64,000 bases of DNA from Streptomyces canus 299MFChir4.1 (GTDB lineage: Bacteria; Actinomycetota; Actinomycetes; Streptomycetales; Streptomycetaceae). The notes beneath the pieces were generated by a model. The model saw only the letters and a list, made by a program, of their open reading frames with translations, had not been told where the DNA came from and searched no databases. Positions 8,445-17,996 of the stretch are shown here, one piece after another. The position numbers and the translations under genes were made by a program. The stretch covers positions 62,001-126,000 of the forward strand of contig NZ_KB911592.1 of the NCBI RefSeq assembly GCF_000383615.1, written 5' to 3'. Position 1 is the stretch's first letter, and each line of letters starts with the position of its first letter.

Positions 8445-9334
8445 GCCCGCCGGCAGCTCGGCCGTGTAGTAGACGTGGTTGCCGTTGGAGACGCTGAACA
8501 CCATGGCATACACGGCAAGCACGGCGAGCGGCAGGAACCAGGCGATCTGCGGGCCGACGGTGGGGTTGACGAGCATCCCCCGTCCCGTGTTTCCGGAGAT
8601 ACGGCTGGCGGCGGTGGCCGCCACGGCGCCGAACGCGGTGCCGTCGTCGGTGAAGCGGCTGATGCCGTTGTAGCCGAAGACCAGGCTGAAGGGGTTGTTG
8701 TTCGACGTAGCGTCGACATATGGGCGGTTGCCCGCGGGAGTCACCCACGCGATCAGCGCCCACGAGCAGGAGACGGCCAGCGTGACCGCACCACTCACAA
8801 GGAGGCGCCAAGCCCTCCGCAACGGCGAGCCGCTCGCGGCGAGTTGATGGACCACGGCGAAGACCGGCAGAACGAGCCAGGCCTGCAGCATCTTCGTCTG
8901 GAAAGCCAGCCCGACCCAGACGCCACACGTGATCAGCGGGAGCAGCCGCCCGGTTCGGACCGCCTTCTGCAGGGCTCCGGCGGCCGCCACCAGCAGCAGA
9001 GTGAGTGCCGTGTCCGGGATGGTGGCCCTGTTCAGCGCCACGGTGATCGGAGTGAAGGTGAGCGTCAGCGCGGCAATCAGTGCGGCGAACGGCCCGGCCC
9101 ATGCCCGTACGATCCCCGCCAACTGGTGGCCATCGACCGTATCGCCGCGCCGTAGTAGGGGTGAATCGCGGCATGCCCCATGCCCGATGCATACAGCAGT
9201 GCGGCGACGCCCAACACCGCGGCCAGCGCCGGGCGTTCCCAGCGTGCCGGACCGCCCGGCCGGTCGGCGCGGCGGTGCGATTCTCGGAGGAGGTCACGGG
9301 AGTCGGTGCTCTGGGCGGTGGGTATGGCAGCCAT
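8445..9334 (-). pseudogene. PMT/ArnT-like mannosyltransferase (glycosyltransferase 39) with deletions
   Basis: ATG 9334 starts a frame with a Pro/Arg-rich tail and RWERPALAAVLGVAALLY, then IHPYYGAAIRSM, the first luminal loop of actinobacterial PMT_2 proteins. Near 9100 the frame shifts and resumes deeper in the protein (AGIVRAWAGPFAALI, TPITVALNRATIPDTALTL), so the catalytic first loop and several helices are deleted. Further recognisable pieces are VGLAFQTKMLQAWLVLP, NRPYVDATSNNNPFSLV and PQIAWFLPLAVLAVYAMVF. After about 8450 the sequence loses family character. It is a relic of a large polytopic enzyme. Confidence 0.65.
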
Positions 9335-9519
9335 GGTGAAGGTCCCTGGATCAGTGTTCGGGCGGAACGGCAGGTGCGAGGCGGAAGGCTGCGCGGGGCC
9401 GCGATCAGCGCACGTGCGCCTGCCGTCCGGCAGTACGCCGCCCGGGAGACCGGCGATACGCGTCGAGAGGGGTTACGGCTTTCTTCTCGTACGGGCGTCC
9501 AAGGGTGCCCACCCGCTGC

Positions 9520-10788
9520 TCAGCGGACGGAACTGGCCAGTTTTGTGGCACCGTTGAGCAGGTACTCCAGCGGTCCGCGGCGGAAGAAGCGGGACCAGAC
9601 CGCCGCGAACACGGTGGCTCCGACAATGAAGCAGAACAGCAGCACGGCGGAGGCGGACTGCGGCGGGGTGGCCGCTTCGCCGGGCAGGGCGAGGATGACC
9701 AGGATGTGGCCCACGTAGAGAGTCAGGGACATGGTGCCGACGGCGATGATCGGCGTTGCCGGTCGACGCAGCCACGACAGTCGGTCCAGGGCCACCGTCA
9801 GGCACAGGAGCACCGTGATCGCGATCCCCAGGCTGCCGATGAGGTCGAACGTGGAACCGCTGTGCGGCTCGGCTGCCAGGAGCCCCCATGCGTCGGGGCC
9901 ACCCAGCCCGCCACCGACCGACGAGTCGAAGGATGCTGATGCCAGGCCGGGATCCTTCATGGCACCTGCCTCCTTCATGGCGGACATCCCGTCCATGATC
10001 TTCTGAGCTCCGCCGGTCAACCGCAGCGCCAGCCACGAGACGCCGTACCCGAACGCGATCATCGCGGGACCGACGACGGCCAGCCGCCGCTGGACCGTGC
10101 CGGAGGACAGGTCCAGCCGGCCCAGCGCCATGCCGGTGACCACGAACGTCATCCAGGTGATCGCCGGGTAGAGGCCGGTGAGCAGGAGATCGAGCACACC
10201 CACACCGCAGAGTCGCGCGATGGGGTCGTACGAGTCGACGCTGTGCACGATCGACTCGGTGAGCAGCGCCCGGATCACGTACGCCAGCTGCGGCGTGACG
10301 ACCGCGAGCGTGACCGCCGTGATCGCGAGCGTCCTGGTCCGCAGCCGCAGCAGGGGCAGGGCCAACAGGAAGTACACCGCGTAGAAGTTGAGGATCCCGG
10401 CGCCGCCGAAATTGGTCATCGCCAACGCGCTGCCCAGCACCAGCAGGGTCACGGCCCGGATCACTATCCGGGCCCTCGCCTGTCGGCCGGCCAGTCCGGT
10501 CTTCGGCTCGAATCGGCCCGCGATCAGCATCAACGAGAACCCGGCGAGGGTGGCGAACAACGCCGACGCGCGGCCGCTCGCCAGCTCCAGCAACCAGTCG
10601 CCGACACCGCCCCCGGGGGTTGCCATGGGGCCGACGTGCACGGCGAACATCCCGAACACGGCCAGTGCACGGGCGAGGTCCACCGCGACCAGCCGCGCCA
10701 TCGGCGCAGGGCGCTCGGTCGCCGTGGCGGACTCGGGTGAGGGGGACGGCCGGCGAGGCGTCTTCTGGGCGCTTTCGATCTCGGTCAC
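9520..10788 (-). CDS. DUF418-family multi-pass membrane protein (copy 2)
   Basis: 422 residues from GTG 10788. It matches copy 1 along its length: RLVAVDLARALAVFGMFAVH, TGLAGRQARARIVIRAV, LLLTGLYPAITWMTFVV, GTMSLTLYVGH and WSRFFRRGPLEYLLNGATK. Copy 2 has a longer loop before its last helices (about residues 255-290, Met/Gly/Asp-rich). It lies inverted relative to copy 1 with dead genes between them. Both copies appear intact, so both may be used. Copy 2 is a single-gene unit here. Confidence 0.9.
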   Translation of the reverse strand: MTEIESAQKTPRRPSPSPESATATERPAPMARLVAVDLARALAVFGMFAVHVGPMATPGGGVGDWLLELASGRASALFATLAGFSLMLIAGRFEPKTGLAGRQARARIVIRAVTLLVLGSALAMTNFGGAGILNFYAVYFLLALPLLRLRTRTLAITAVTLAVVTPQLAYVIRALLTESIVHSVDSYDPIARLCGVGVLDLLLTGLYPAITWMTFVVTGMALGRLDLSSGTVQRRLAVVGPAMIAFGYGVSWLALRLTGGAQKIMDGMSAMKEAGAMKDPGLASASFDSSVGGGLGGPDAWGLLAAEPHSGSTFDLIGSLGIAITVLLCLTVALDRLSWLRRPATPIIAVGTMSLTLYVGHILVILALPGEAATPPQSASAVLLFCFIVGATVFAAVWSRFFRRGPLEYLLNGATKLASSVR

Positions 10789-11198
10789 CGGGACAACCTT
10801 GCCGAGGCGGGGGGCGGCCGACCATCCGCCGGGCTTCGGGAGGTGTCCCTCCGGTCGGCCGAGAGCGACCCCGCCGACCGGAGGGGGTCGGTGTCGGCCG
10901 TACCCGAACGACTGCCGTCGCCGACCTGGTCGTCATGATGCCGTCGGTGGGCTCACCGCGACCGTGAGCGTTGGGCGCGGTTGTCGGATCCGCCATTCCA
11001 ACGACCACCTGGGGATCAGGCCGGCAGGCGATGCCCGCTGGACCAGTACTCCCTGCCTCGACCTGGCAGGGCGCCGACACCGGCGGGGCAACCACAGCCG
11101 ACGCCTCATCAACGCGACGCAGAACGAAGGCGGCGGCCGGCCCGGCCCCTGAGCCGCTTCCACCTGTATAACCGCGTCATCGATACGGTGGAGGTGAA
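10789..11198. other. Intergenic stretch with copied promoter DNA
   Basis: No gene is supported. Just upstream of copy 2 (about 10809-10895, read on the minus strand) is DNA resembling 6115-6180 in front of copy 1, with shared CTCCCGAAGCC and CGGATGGTC. The right part carries the promoter of the short conserved gene at 11199, preceded by GGAGGTGAA. Confidence 0.4.
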
Positions 11199-11520
11199 AT
11201 GAGCAAGGTCGGACGCGGCAACGGACGCGTCCCGGTGCAGTACCACCAGTTCGATGTCAGCGACGAGGACGGGCCGACCGGCCCCGACCTGGACCGCGGC
11301 CACAACGGACTGGTCCGGGTCGCCGACGGCGTCATCACGGTCCCAACCGGCATCCACACCGGCGAGGTCGACGTCACCGTGACCCTCCATGAAACCGAAC
11401 CCGCACCCGACCGCGGCAACTGGCGGGACGTCCTGGAGGTCTCGGCACACTCCGCGTCCGGCGACCTCATGGTCCGCGGCATGATGGACGACCTGGACGA
11501 GGAACTCCCCGTCCTGTCCT
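11199..11520 (+). pseudogene. Truncated conserved actinobacterial protein
   Basis: ATG 11199, with GGAGGTG five bases upstream, opens MSKVGRGNGRVPVQYHQF, then GHNGLVRVADGVITV, TGIHTGEVDVTVTLH and MMDDLDEELPVLS. This looks like the start of a roughly 150-residue family common in Streptomyces. After residue 107 the reading turns into Arg/Pro/Ser-rich out-of-frame-like sequence, remains open to 11780 and runs 125 bases into the end of the opposite VanZ gene. I take the conserved part to end near 11520 and the tail to be spurious. Function is unknown. Confidence 0.45.
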
Positions 11521-11655
11521 GCCGGCCCCGGGGGCCGGGGCCGTTTCCGGCAAGTGCTGCGGCCAACCGACGGACTTCGCCGACCGGCTGGAGGTCTCCA
11601 CTCGCCGAGGTTCCCCTTCCGGGAGACCGCCTTGTCAGCGGTCACCAGCACACCA

Positions 11656-12240
11656 TCATGCGGATCTCCCGCTCACCTCCCCGCGTTTCGGGCCCGTTCC
11701 TCCCGCGGGAAGCGGACTCCTGCCCGCGCGCCACCAGCGGCGTGAGGCCAGTGCGGCGAGACCCGCGCCGGCGGTGTTGAGGAGTACGTCGTCCACGGAC
11801 GAAACCCGGTCCAGCTGCAGGACGTACTGCGCTGTCTCGACGAGGATCGAGCAGCCCGCTCCGAGCGCGAGAACCCGCCGTACCGATGCCGGCGCCGCGA
11901 ACCGGAGCGGGCCGAGGAAGCCCAACGCCGCGAACACCAGCAGGTTGCCGACGATCTGGCCCGCGTCCATCGTGAGCAGGTCCCGCAGCGGAACCAGGTT
12001 CACGATCGCCCCGTCCTCGTCTCCCGGCAGCAGGATCAACCAGACCGGCGGCACTGTCGCGTAGACGATGCCGACCTCGGCGAGCGCCATGCGCCACGCC
12101 TCCGGCGCCCTGGCACCGGCTCGCCTCCGCCGGTGGGCCAGAGCCCACGCCGCCGACGCTGCCAACGGCAACGCGGCCGCCGTGAGGAGCACCACCCCGG
12201 TGAAGGTGCCGACCCAGCCGTGCCACCCTTCGAGTCGCAC
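11656..12240 (-). CDS. VanZ-family membrane protein
   Basis: 194 residues from GTG 12240, with AGAGGTGA upstream. It has about five hydrophobic helices and the VanZ pattern: NLVPLRDL, then VGNLLVFAALGFLGPLRF, VETAQYVLQLDR and SSVDDVLLNTAGAGLAAL. VanZ proteins confer low-level teicoplanin resistance in enterococci, but the widespread actinobacterial members have no settled role. The C-terminus is Arg/Pro-rich and cytoplasmic. It is a single-gene unit. Confidence 0.88.
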   Translation of the reverse strand: MRLEGWHGWVGTFTGVVLLTAAALPLAASAAWALAHRRRRAGARAPEAWRMALAEVGIVYATVPPVWLILLPGDEDGAIVNLVPLRDLLTMDAGQIVGNLLVFAALGFLGPLRFAAPASVRRVLALGAGCSILVETAQYVLQLDRVSSVDDVLLNTAGAGLAALASRRWWRAGRSPLPAGGTGPKRGEVSGRSA

Positions 12241-12774
12241 CCTGTCACCTCTGCTTCCATCCGGTTGTCATCGGCAGTATCGCCGTCGGCACGTATCGGC
12301 GGCGTATCGATCGGCGTTTGACGCCGTACGGCCCGAAGGCGCGGCGGCCGGTGGCCCGCTGCCCCTCTCCGCCCGTTCCGTCAGCGGCAAGCGGGGTGAG
12401 CTCGACCGCTTGCGCGTGGTCGCGTCACGTACAGGTGCAGACGGACCTGGCTCGACCGCGCGGCGGCCTGCCGGAGTTCGTCCCAGTGTGGAAGCCACGC
12501 AATAGTGATGCCGATGCAGGCGGTCAGAACCGCGAGGACGGATACAGGCCGTAGCCGTGGGCAGGGCCTGGCAAGCCTGCCCTGGGCCCCGTGCCCCTGC
12601 CACCACAGTCGGCATGCGGGGTCACACCGGATGACCGCCCGGTCGCAGCCCCACCTCCCGTGTCGGCAGACCGCGCGGCGGGCAGGCATGCGCAGTGGAT
12701 GCGTGGGTAGGCGGCTTCTCGTCGGCCTGTATCTCCAACGGACAGGCGATCAGACGTCTCGGGAGGGAAGCATC
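12241..12774. other. Intergenic region upstream of the sigma-factor gene
   Basis: More than 500 bases without a supported gene. It should hold the divergent promoters of the VanZ and sigma-factor genes. A GTGGGTAGG motif near 12703 is only a weak candidate for a SigB-type -10 element, and no good GTTT -35 partner was found at the right distance. Confidence 0.35.
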
Positions 12775-13620
12775 ATGGCGGCAGCGAGCACGGCAAGGAC
12801 AGAGACCCACACGAGGGAGCTGCCGGAGCTCACCGATCCCTCCAAGGTCGCCCCCAAGGACGCCCGCGCTCTGACCAAGCTGTTCTTCGACCAGCTGGCG
12901 GTACTGGAGGAGGGCACGCCTGAGTACCAGTACGCCCGGAACACGCTGATCGAGATGAACATGTCCCTGGTGCGTTTCGCCGCGGGGCGGTTCCGCAGCC
13001 GTGGGCCGGAGGAGATGGAGGACATCGTCCAGGTCGGCATGATCGGCCTGATCAAGGCGATCGACCGGTTCGAACTCACCCGTGAGGTGGAGTTCACCTC
13101 CTTCGCCATCCCCTACATCGTGGGCGAGATCAAGCGGTTCTTCCGCGACACCACCTGGGCCGTCCACGTGCCCCGCCGGCTGCAGGAAGCCCGGGTCCAG
13201 CTGGCCCGCGCCACCGAGGAACTCCGCAGCCGCCTGGGCCGGACCCCCACGGTCAAGGAACTGTCCGAACTGATGTGCCTGCCCGACGAAGAGGTCATCG
13301 AGGCCCGGCTGGCCGCGAACGCCTACAACTCCACCTCCCTGGACGCCACCATCAACGGCGCGGAGGACGGCGAAAGCGCGCTCGCGGACTTCATCGGCAC
13401 CGACGACGCGGCACTGGAACTGGTGGAGGACTTCCACGCCCTCGCCCCCATGATCGCCCAACTCGGCGAAAGGGACCGCCAGATCCTCCACATGCGGTTC
13501 GTCGAAGAACTCACCCAGGCACAGATCGGCGAACACCTCGGCGTCTCCCAGATGCACGTCTCCCGACTGCTCTCCCGCACCCTCGCCCGACTGCGGGAGG
13601 GCATGCTCGCCACCCACTGA
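12775..13620 (+). CDS. SigB/SigF-family RNA polymerase sigma factor
   Basis: 281 residues from ATG 12775, GGGAGGGAAG upstream. Region 2 contains LVRFAAGRF, MEDIVQVGMIGLIKAIDRFE and FTSFAIPYIVGEIKRFFRD; region 3 VPRRLQEARVQLARATEEL and LGRTPTVKEL; region 4 LGERDRQILHMRFVEELTQ and IGEHLGVSQMHVSRLLSR. This is the stress/differentiation sigma family controlled by anti-sigma and anti-anti-sigma partners. No such partner is adjacent. The MEDS-domain pair at 58-59.7 kb is of the right class, but a link is only a guess. Confidence 0.94.
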   Translation: MAAASTARTETHTRELPELTDPSKVAPKDARALTKLFFDQLAVLEEGTPEYQYARNTLIEMNMSLVRFAAGRFRSRGPEEMEDIVQVGMIGLIKAIDRFELTREVEFTSFAIPYIVGEIKRFFRDTTWAVHVPRRLQEARVQLARATEELRSRLGRTPTVKELSELMCLPDEEVIEARLAANAYNSTSLDATINGAEDGESALADFIGTDDAALELVEDFHALAPMIAQLGERDRQILHMRFVEELTQAQIGEHLGVSQMHVSRLLSRTLARLREGMLATH

Positions 13621-14020
13621 CACCCACCTGCCGGACACCGCGGCGGTACGGGGGGGTGCTCCATGTCACCTCTCCCCCGTCCGTCGCGCCGATGGCACCC
13701 GGAAACGCGAACGTGGGCGGGTCCTCACGGCCTTGCGGCTACTCGCTCTCTCGGGTCGGTGTGGTTTCGTGCTAGCCGGTGATCTCGCCCGGTCGCGTTC
13801 GGCGAGTGCGGCGAGTGCGGCGAGTGCGGCGATCACAGGTCCCGGGACGGAGCATGGCCACCGTCTGCCGGCGGTCTGCACGGCCGTCGTCGCCAAGCCG
13901 CGCCCGTCCCGAGCGATCGGCTTCGTCCCGGTCGGTTCACTCACCGACGTCCGCCCACAAGTCCGCCCCCACAGGCCGCCGCGGTGTGCAGACTCGGTCG
14001 TTCGGGACTTCGCGGCCGCC
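13621..14020. other. Convergent intergenic region with a short tandem repeat
   Basis: Between the sigma factor and the pyruvate oxidase gene no gene is supported. At about 13800-13830 the unit GGCGAGTGC is repeated three times. A minus frame through it encodes an Ala/Leu run but has no family features. No strong terminator hairpin was identified. Confidence 0.4.
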
Positions 14021-15784
14021 TCAAAGGGTGCTGTCGTCTCCGTGGCTGCGCACGACCTCCTTGACCTTGGCCACTGCGAACCCCCAGCCCTGTTCGACGG
14101 TCGGCTTGGCCGGCACCGCGATCTCGTCCGGGTTGGTGAGCACGTCGAGCAGCACCGGGCCGGGGGTGTCGAAGGCGCGGCGTACGGCCTTCTCCAGCTC
14201 GGCCGGGTCGGTCACGCGGATCCCGGGGATGCCCATGGCCGTGGCGACGGCGGCGAAGTCGGGGTTGTCCAGGACGGTGCCGAACTCCGGCAGCCCGGCC
14301 TGTTCCTGTTCGAGTTTGACCATGCCCAGACGGCGGTTGTCGAAGACGACGAGCTTCACGGGGAGGCGGTACGTCTTCAGTGTCATGAGGTCACCGAGGA
14401 GCATGCTCAGCCCGCCGTCTCCGCAGAAGGCCACGACCTGCCGTTCGCGGTCCAGGCACTGGGCGCCCAGTGCCTGCGGCATCGCGTTGGCCATGGAGCC
14501 GAGGTTGTAGGAGCCGATGAGTTGCCGCTCGCCCCGCATTTCGACGGATCGTGAGAGCCACACCGTCGCCATGCCCGTGTCGGAGGTGAAGACGGCGTCG
14601 TCGTCGGCCAGCCGGTCCACCACGGCTGCCAGCGCCTCCGGCCGGATGTCGTGGGTCCGGTTGTCGAGCGAGGAACGTACACGGCCCAGCAGGCCCTTGT
14701 CGTGCGCCGGATCGGCCAGCCGTGCCTGGCCCTCGCGCCACTGCTCGAAACGCTCACGCGCCTTCTGCAGGTGCGAGCGGTCACGCGCACCGTCCGTCCC
14801 GGCGGGAGCGGCGGCGAGGTGGGTGAGGAGGTCGCGCACGGTCGCGCCCGTGTCGCCGACGAGACCTACGTCGACCGGCACGCGCCGCCCGATGTGGGCG
14901 GCCTCGGTGTCCACCTGGATGACGGTCTTGCCCTCCGGATACCAGTCGCGGTAGGGGAAGTCGGTCCCGAGGAGCAGCAGGGTGTCCGCGTCCTGCAGCG
15001 CCGACGCGGCGGCCGGGTTGCCGATCAGCCCGGTCTGGCCGACCTGGAACGGATTGTTGTCGCCTTCGAAGCCCTCCTTGGCCTTGAGCGTGAGCACCAT
15101 GGGGGTGGCCAGCCGGTCCGCGAGGGCCAGTACGTCCTCGCGTGCGGCGCGTGCGCCCCGTCCGACGAGCAGGGTGACGCGCTCGGAGCGGTCCAGGAGT
15201 CCGGCGGCCCGACGTACGGCGGACTCCTCCGGCCGGCTGAGCGGAGCGTTCAGGGAGAACCGGGCCGGGCGGTCCGACGTCAGTTCGCGTTCGCCCAGGT
15301 CGCCGGGCACGGTCAGGACGGCGACGCCCTTGCGGCCCAGGGCGTGGCGCACCGCCGTCTCCAGCATCTGCGGCAGTTGGTCGGGAGAGGTGATGGTCGC
15401 GCGGAAGACGGCGACATCGCTGAACAGGGCGTCGTTGTCGACCTCCTGAAAGTAGTCGGTGCCGAGTTCCGCGAGCGGCACCTGCCCGGCGATCGCCAGG
15501 ACGGGGGTGTGGCTCTTGGCCGCGTCGTACAGCCCGTTGAGCAGGTGCACGGAGCCTGGTCCGACTGTTCCCATGCAGACACCGAGGGTGCCCGAGAGCT
15601 GTGACTGGGCGCTCGCGGCGAACGCTGCCGCCTCCTCATGCCGGCAGCCCACCCACTCCAGGTTCTCGGTGGTGCGAATGGCGTCCGTGAGGGGATTGAG
15701 CGCGTCTCCCACCACGCCGAACACCTGGTGCACGCCGAGTTCGCTCAGTGCGTCCACGATGACGCGGGCGACGGTACGGGCCAC
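14021..15784 (-). CDS. Thiamine-diphosphate pyruvate oxidase / dehydrogenase (PoxB-like)
   Basis: 587 residues from GTG 15784. ThDP enzyme of the acetolactate synthase/pyruvate oxidase superfamily. The N-terminal domain has the catalytic Glu50/Glu51 in GCRHEEAAAFAAS and VCMGTVGPGSVHLLNGLYDA. The middle FAD domain follows. The C-terminal domain has the ThDP motif VAFCGDGGLSMLLGDLMTL through RRLGMVKLEQEQAG. Such enzymes decarboxylate pyruvate to acetate with electrons passed to quinone (PoxB) or oxygen. The C-terminal tail lacks an obvious long amphipathic helix like that of E. coli PoxB, so membrane attachment is uncertain. The adjacent Fe-S/FMN gene starts upstream and is only 13 bases away, so they are co-transcribed. 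Confidence 0.88.
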   Translation of the reverse strand: MARTVARVIVDALSELGVHQVFGVVGDALNPLTDAIRTTENLEWVGCRHEEAAAFAASAQSQLSGTLGVCMGTVGPGSVHLLNGLYDAAKSHTPVLAIAGQVPLAELGTDYFQEVDNDALFSDVAVFRATITSPDQLPQMLETAVRHALGRKGVAVLTVPGDLGERELTSDRPARFSLNAPLSRPEESAVRRAAGLLDRSERVTLLVGRGARAAREDVLALADRLATPMVLTLKAKEGFEGDNNPFQVGQTGLIGNPAAASALQDADTLLLLGTDFPYRDWYPEGKTVIQVDTEAAHIGRRVPVDVGLVGDTGATVRDLLTHLAAAPAGTDGARDRSHLQKARERFEQWREGQARLADPAHDKGLLGRVRSSLDNRTHDIRPEALAAVVDRLADDDAVFTSDTGMATVWLSRSVEMRGERQLIGSYNLGSMANAMPQALGAQCLDRERQVVAFCGDGGLSMLLGDLMTLKTYRLPVKLVVFDNRRLGMVKLEQEQAGLPEFGTVLDNPDFAAVATAMGIPGIRVTDPAELEKAVRRAFDTPGPVLLDVLTNPDEIAVPAKPTVEQGWGFAVAKVKEVVRSHGDDSTL

Positions 15785-15797
15785 GAGAGTCCTCCAG

Positions 15798-17381
15798 TCA
15801 GACGGTGAATCGGTCGGGATCGGCGGCGTGCCAGTCGGCTGCCCAGGCGGAAGGCGGCTCAGCGAGCAACTGTCCTGGTTCGAGCCATTCGTACAACTCC
15901 TCGTAGGAGCGCTCCGTGTAGGGATCGATGCGTCGGCGCAGCATGTGCGGGCGCAGGTCGGCGGGATCGGTGACGCCCATGGACGCCATGAGCTGCAGAG
16001 CGCTGGCCACGGTCGCTTCCTGGAAACGCTTCACGCGCGGCGCCTTGTCACGGACGTCGAGGGCGCGGGCGCGTCGGGGGTCCTGGGTCGTCACTCCGGT
16101 GGGGCAGGTGTTGGTGTGGCAGCGCTGGGCCTGGATGCAGCCGACCGCGAACATCATCGCCCGCGCGGCGTTGCCGTAGTCGGCGCCCTGTACCAGGCGT
16201 TTGACGAGATCGGTGCCGGTCGCGATCTTGCCGCTGGCCCCGATCCGGACACGGTCGCGCAGGCCCGCTCCGACGAGGGCGTAGTGCACGGTGAGCAGGC
16301 CCTCGGTGAGCGGGGCTCCCACGTGGTCGGCGAACTCCAGGGGCGCGGCTCCGGTGCCGCCTTCGCCTCCGTCCACGATGATGAAGTCGGGGGCGGTGCC
16401 CTCCGCCAGCATGGCCTTGCACACGGCGAGGAACTGTTGGCGCGAGCCCACGCACAGTTTGAATCCGGTCGGCTTGCCGCCGGACAGCTCGCGCATCCGG
16501 GCGATGAAGCGCACCAGTTCGCGCGGGGTGGAGAACACCCTGTGGTACGGCGGCGAGATCACCGTCTGCCCCTCGGGCACGTCCCGGACCTTCGCGATCT
16601 CGGCATTGACCTTCGCACCGGGCAGGACTCCGCCGATGCCCGGTTTGGCTCCCTGGGAGAGCTTCAGGGACACACACTTGACGTGCTCGTGCGCGGCCTT
16701 GTCCGCGAACTCGGCGGGGTCGAAGTCGCCTTCCGGGGTACGGCAGCCGAAGTAGCCGGTGCCGATCTCCCAGACCAGGTCTCCACCCGGCTTCAGGTGG
16801 TACTCCGACAGACCGCCTTCGCCGGTGTCGTGGGCGAAACCACCGGCCGCAGCGCCGCCGTTGAGGGCGAGTATCGCGTTGGCCGACAGTGAGCCGAAGC
16901 TCATCGCCGACACGTTCAGCAACGCCATGTCGTAAGGACGGCCGCAGTCGGGGCCGCCGATGCGCACCCGCGGCGGTGCCTTCGGCACCGGGCACGGAGC
17001 CATCGACGGAACCAGGAACTCGTAACCGGGCTGGTAGACGTCGCGTTCGGTGCCGTACGGCTGCTCGGCGTCGGTGCCCTTGGCCCGCTCGTAGACGATG
17101 GTGCGGACATCCCGGTCGAAGGGGCGCCCATCGAAGTTCCGCTCGATGAAGTACTGCTGCAGCTCCGGGCGGATCCGCTCCAGAAAAAAGCGGGCATGCC
17201 CCAGAACGGGATAGTTGCGCAGCACCGAATGCCGACGCTGCAACAGGTCCGCCGCACCCAGCAGACCCAGCGGGACGAGCAGTACGGCGGCCGCCCACCA
17301 CCAGGGTGAGAGACCGACCGCGGCGACAGCCGTCACCATGCCGACGGCCAGAGTGAGGACGACGATCGCAATGCGTTTCAC
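15798..17381 (-). CDS. FMN-binding glutamate-synthase-like protein, membrane anchored
   Basis: 527 residues from GTG 17381. Two N-terminal hydrophobic helices (about 1-45) precede a GltS-type FMN barrel: MALLNVSAMSFGSLSANA, VSLKLSQGAKPGIGGVLPG, DFIIVDGGEGGTGAAP and RIGASGKIATGTDLVKRL. The cysteines in CIQAQRCHTNTCPTGV match the [3Fe-4S] ligands of glutamate synthase. The glutaminase domain is missing, so this is the stand-alone family whose substrate is unknown. It is the first gene of the unit with the PoxB-like gene, suggesting a shared role in electron transfer at the membrane. That link is inference. Confidence 0.88.
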   Translation of the reverse strand: MKRIAIVVLTLAVGMVTAVAAVGLSPWWWAAAVLLVPLGLLGAADLLQRRHSVLRNYPVLGHARFFLERIRPELQQYFIERNFDGRPFDRDVRTIVYERAKGTDAEQPYGTERDVYQPGYEFLVPSMAPCPVPKAPPRVRIGGPDCGRPYDMALLNVSAMSFGSLSANAILALNGGAAAGGFAHDTGEGGLSEYHLKPGGDLVWEIGTGYFGCRTPEGDFDPAEFADKAAHEHVKCVSLKLSQGAKPGIGGVLPGAKVNAEIAKVRDVPEGQTVISPPYHRVFSTPRELVRFIARMRELSGGKPTGFKLCVGSRQQFLAVCKAMLAEGTAPDFIIVDGGEGGTGAAPLEFADHVGAPLTEGLLTVHYALVGAGLRDRVRIGASGKIATGTDLVKRLVQGADYGNAARAMMFAVGCIQAQRCHTNTCPTGVTTQDPRRARALDVRDKAPRVKRFQEATVASALQLMASMGVTDPADLRPHMLRRRIDPYTERSYEELYEWLEPGQLLAEPPSAWAADWHAADPDRFTV

Positions 17382-17673
17382 CCCTCGCTCCTTGCCCTGG
17401 GTCCGCCGTCCAGTCCTGCGGTTTCGTCAAGAAATCTGCAAGGGATTGCCTGCCGGCACGACGACGGCCCCCGCCCATCGCCAGATGCCCATGAGACTCC
17501 GAGTCAGGGCACTGGCGCCCCCACGCGACAGCAGCGGCAGCTGCCGACCTACCGAACCGAGATGCTGTCCGCCCACAGGCCAAGATCGAGAGGTGCGGCT
17601 GGTACTAGGTTCACCATGGGATCGGGTACAGGCTTCATGGCACCGTCCTCCTGCGGTGCCCTAGCGTCGTGCC

Positions 17674-17996
17674 ATGACGATTCCAGCCGGACTGAGGCGC
17701 ACGGTCCTCCGGGCGCGGCGGGACACCGGCTTTCTTGCCGCTGGTGTGCTGCCGCACCTGGCGCTGGTGCCCGTGTGGGCCTGGGCGGCGGCGAGTACCG
17801 CCAGGACGGGGAACTGGCTCCTTACGGTTTCCGTGTCGGCCGCCCTGGTCCTGTTCGGCAACAACATCTTCGCCAAGCCTCACCTGCCCGTGGTCGACGC
17901 GGACCACCGCCGCGTCCTGGCCGTGCTGCGGTTCCTCGGAGCGTCCCGGGCCTGGCCTTCCCCTCCGTGCTCACGATCTACGGCTGGGAGTACTAG
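17674..17996 (+). pseudogene. Relic: sensor-kinase-like N-terminus joined to a foreign end
   Basis: ATG 17674 starts MTIPAGLRRTVLRARRDTGF with two hydrophobic helices (LAAGVLPHLALVPVWAWA and NWLLTVSVSAALVLFG), like the membrane start of some actinobacterial sensor kinases. From about 17880 the character changes to DADHRRVLAVLRFL, and a frame shift near 17940 leads to VPGLAFPSVLTIYGWEY and a stop at 17996. No kinase core is present. The stop overlaps the stop of the opposite oxygenase gene. Identity of both parts is uncertain. Confidence 0.35.

Noticed and set aside
11199..11780. A full 193-residue protein
   Set aside because: After about residue 107 the sequence becomes Arg/Pro/Ser-rich and overlaps the opposite VanZ gene, so only the first part is treated as coding relic.
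12690..12720. SigB-type promoter for the sigma-factor gene
   Set aside because: A GTGGGTAGG element exists, but no GTTT -35 partner at the needed spacing.
13800..13830. Short tandem repeats as a CRISPR-like array
   Set aside because: Nine-base units without spacers. No CRISPR array or cas gene occurs in the window.
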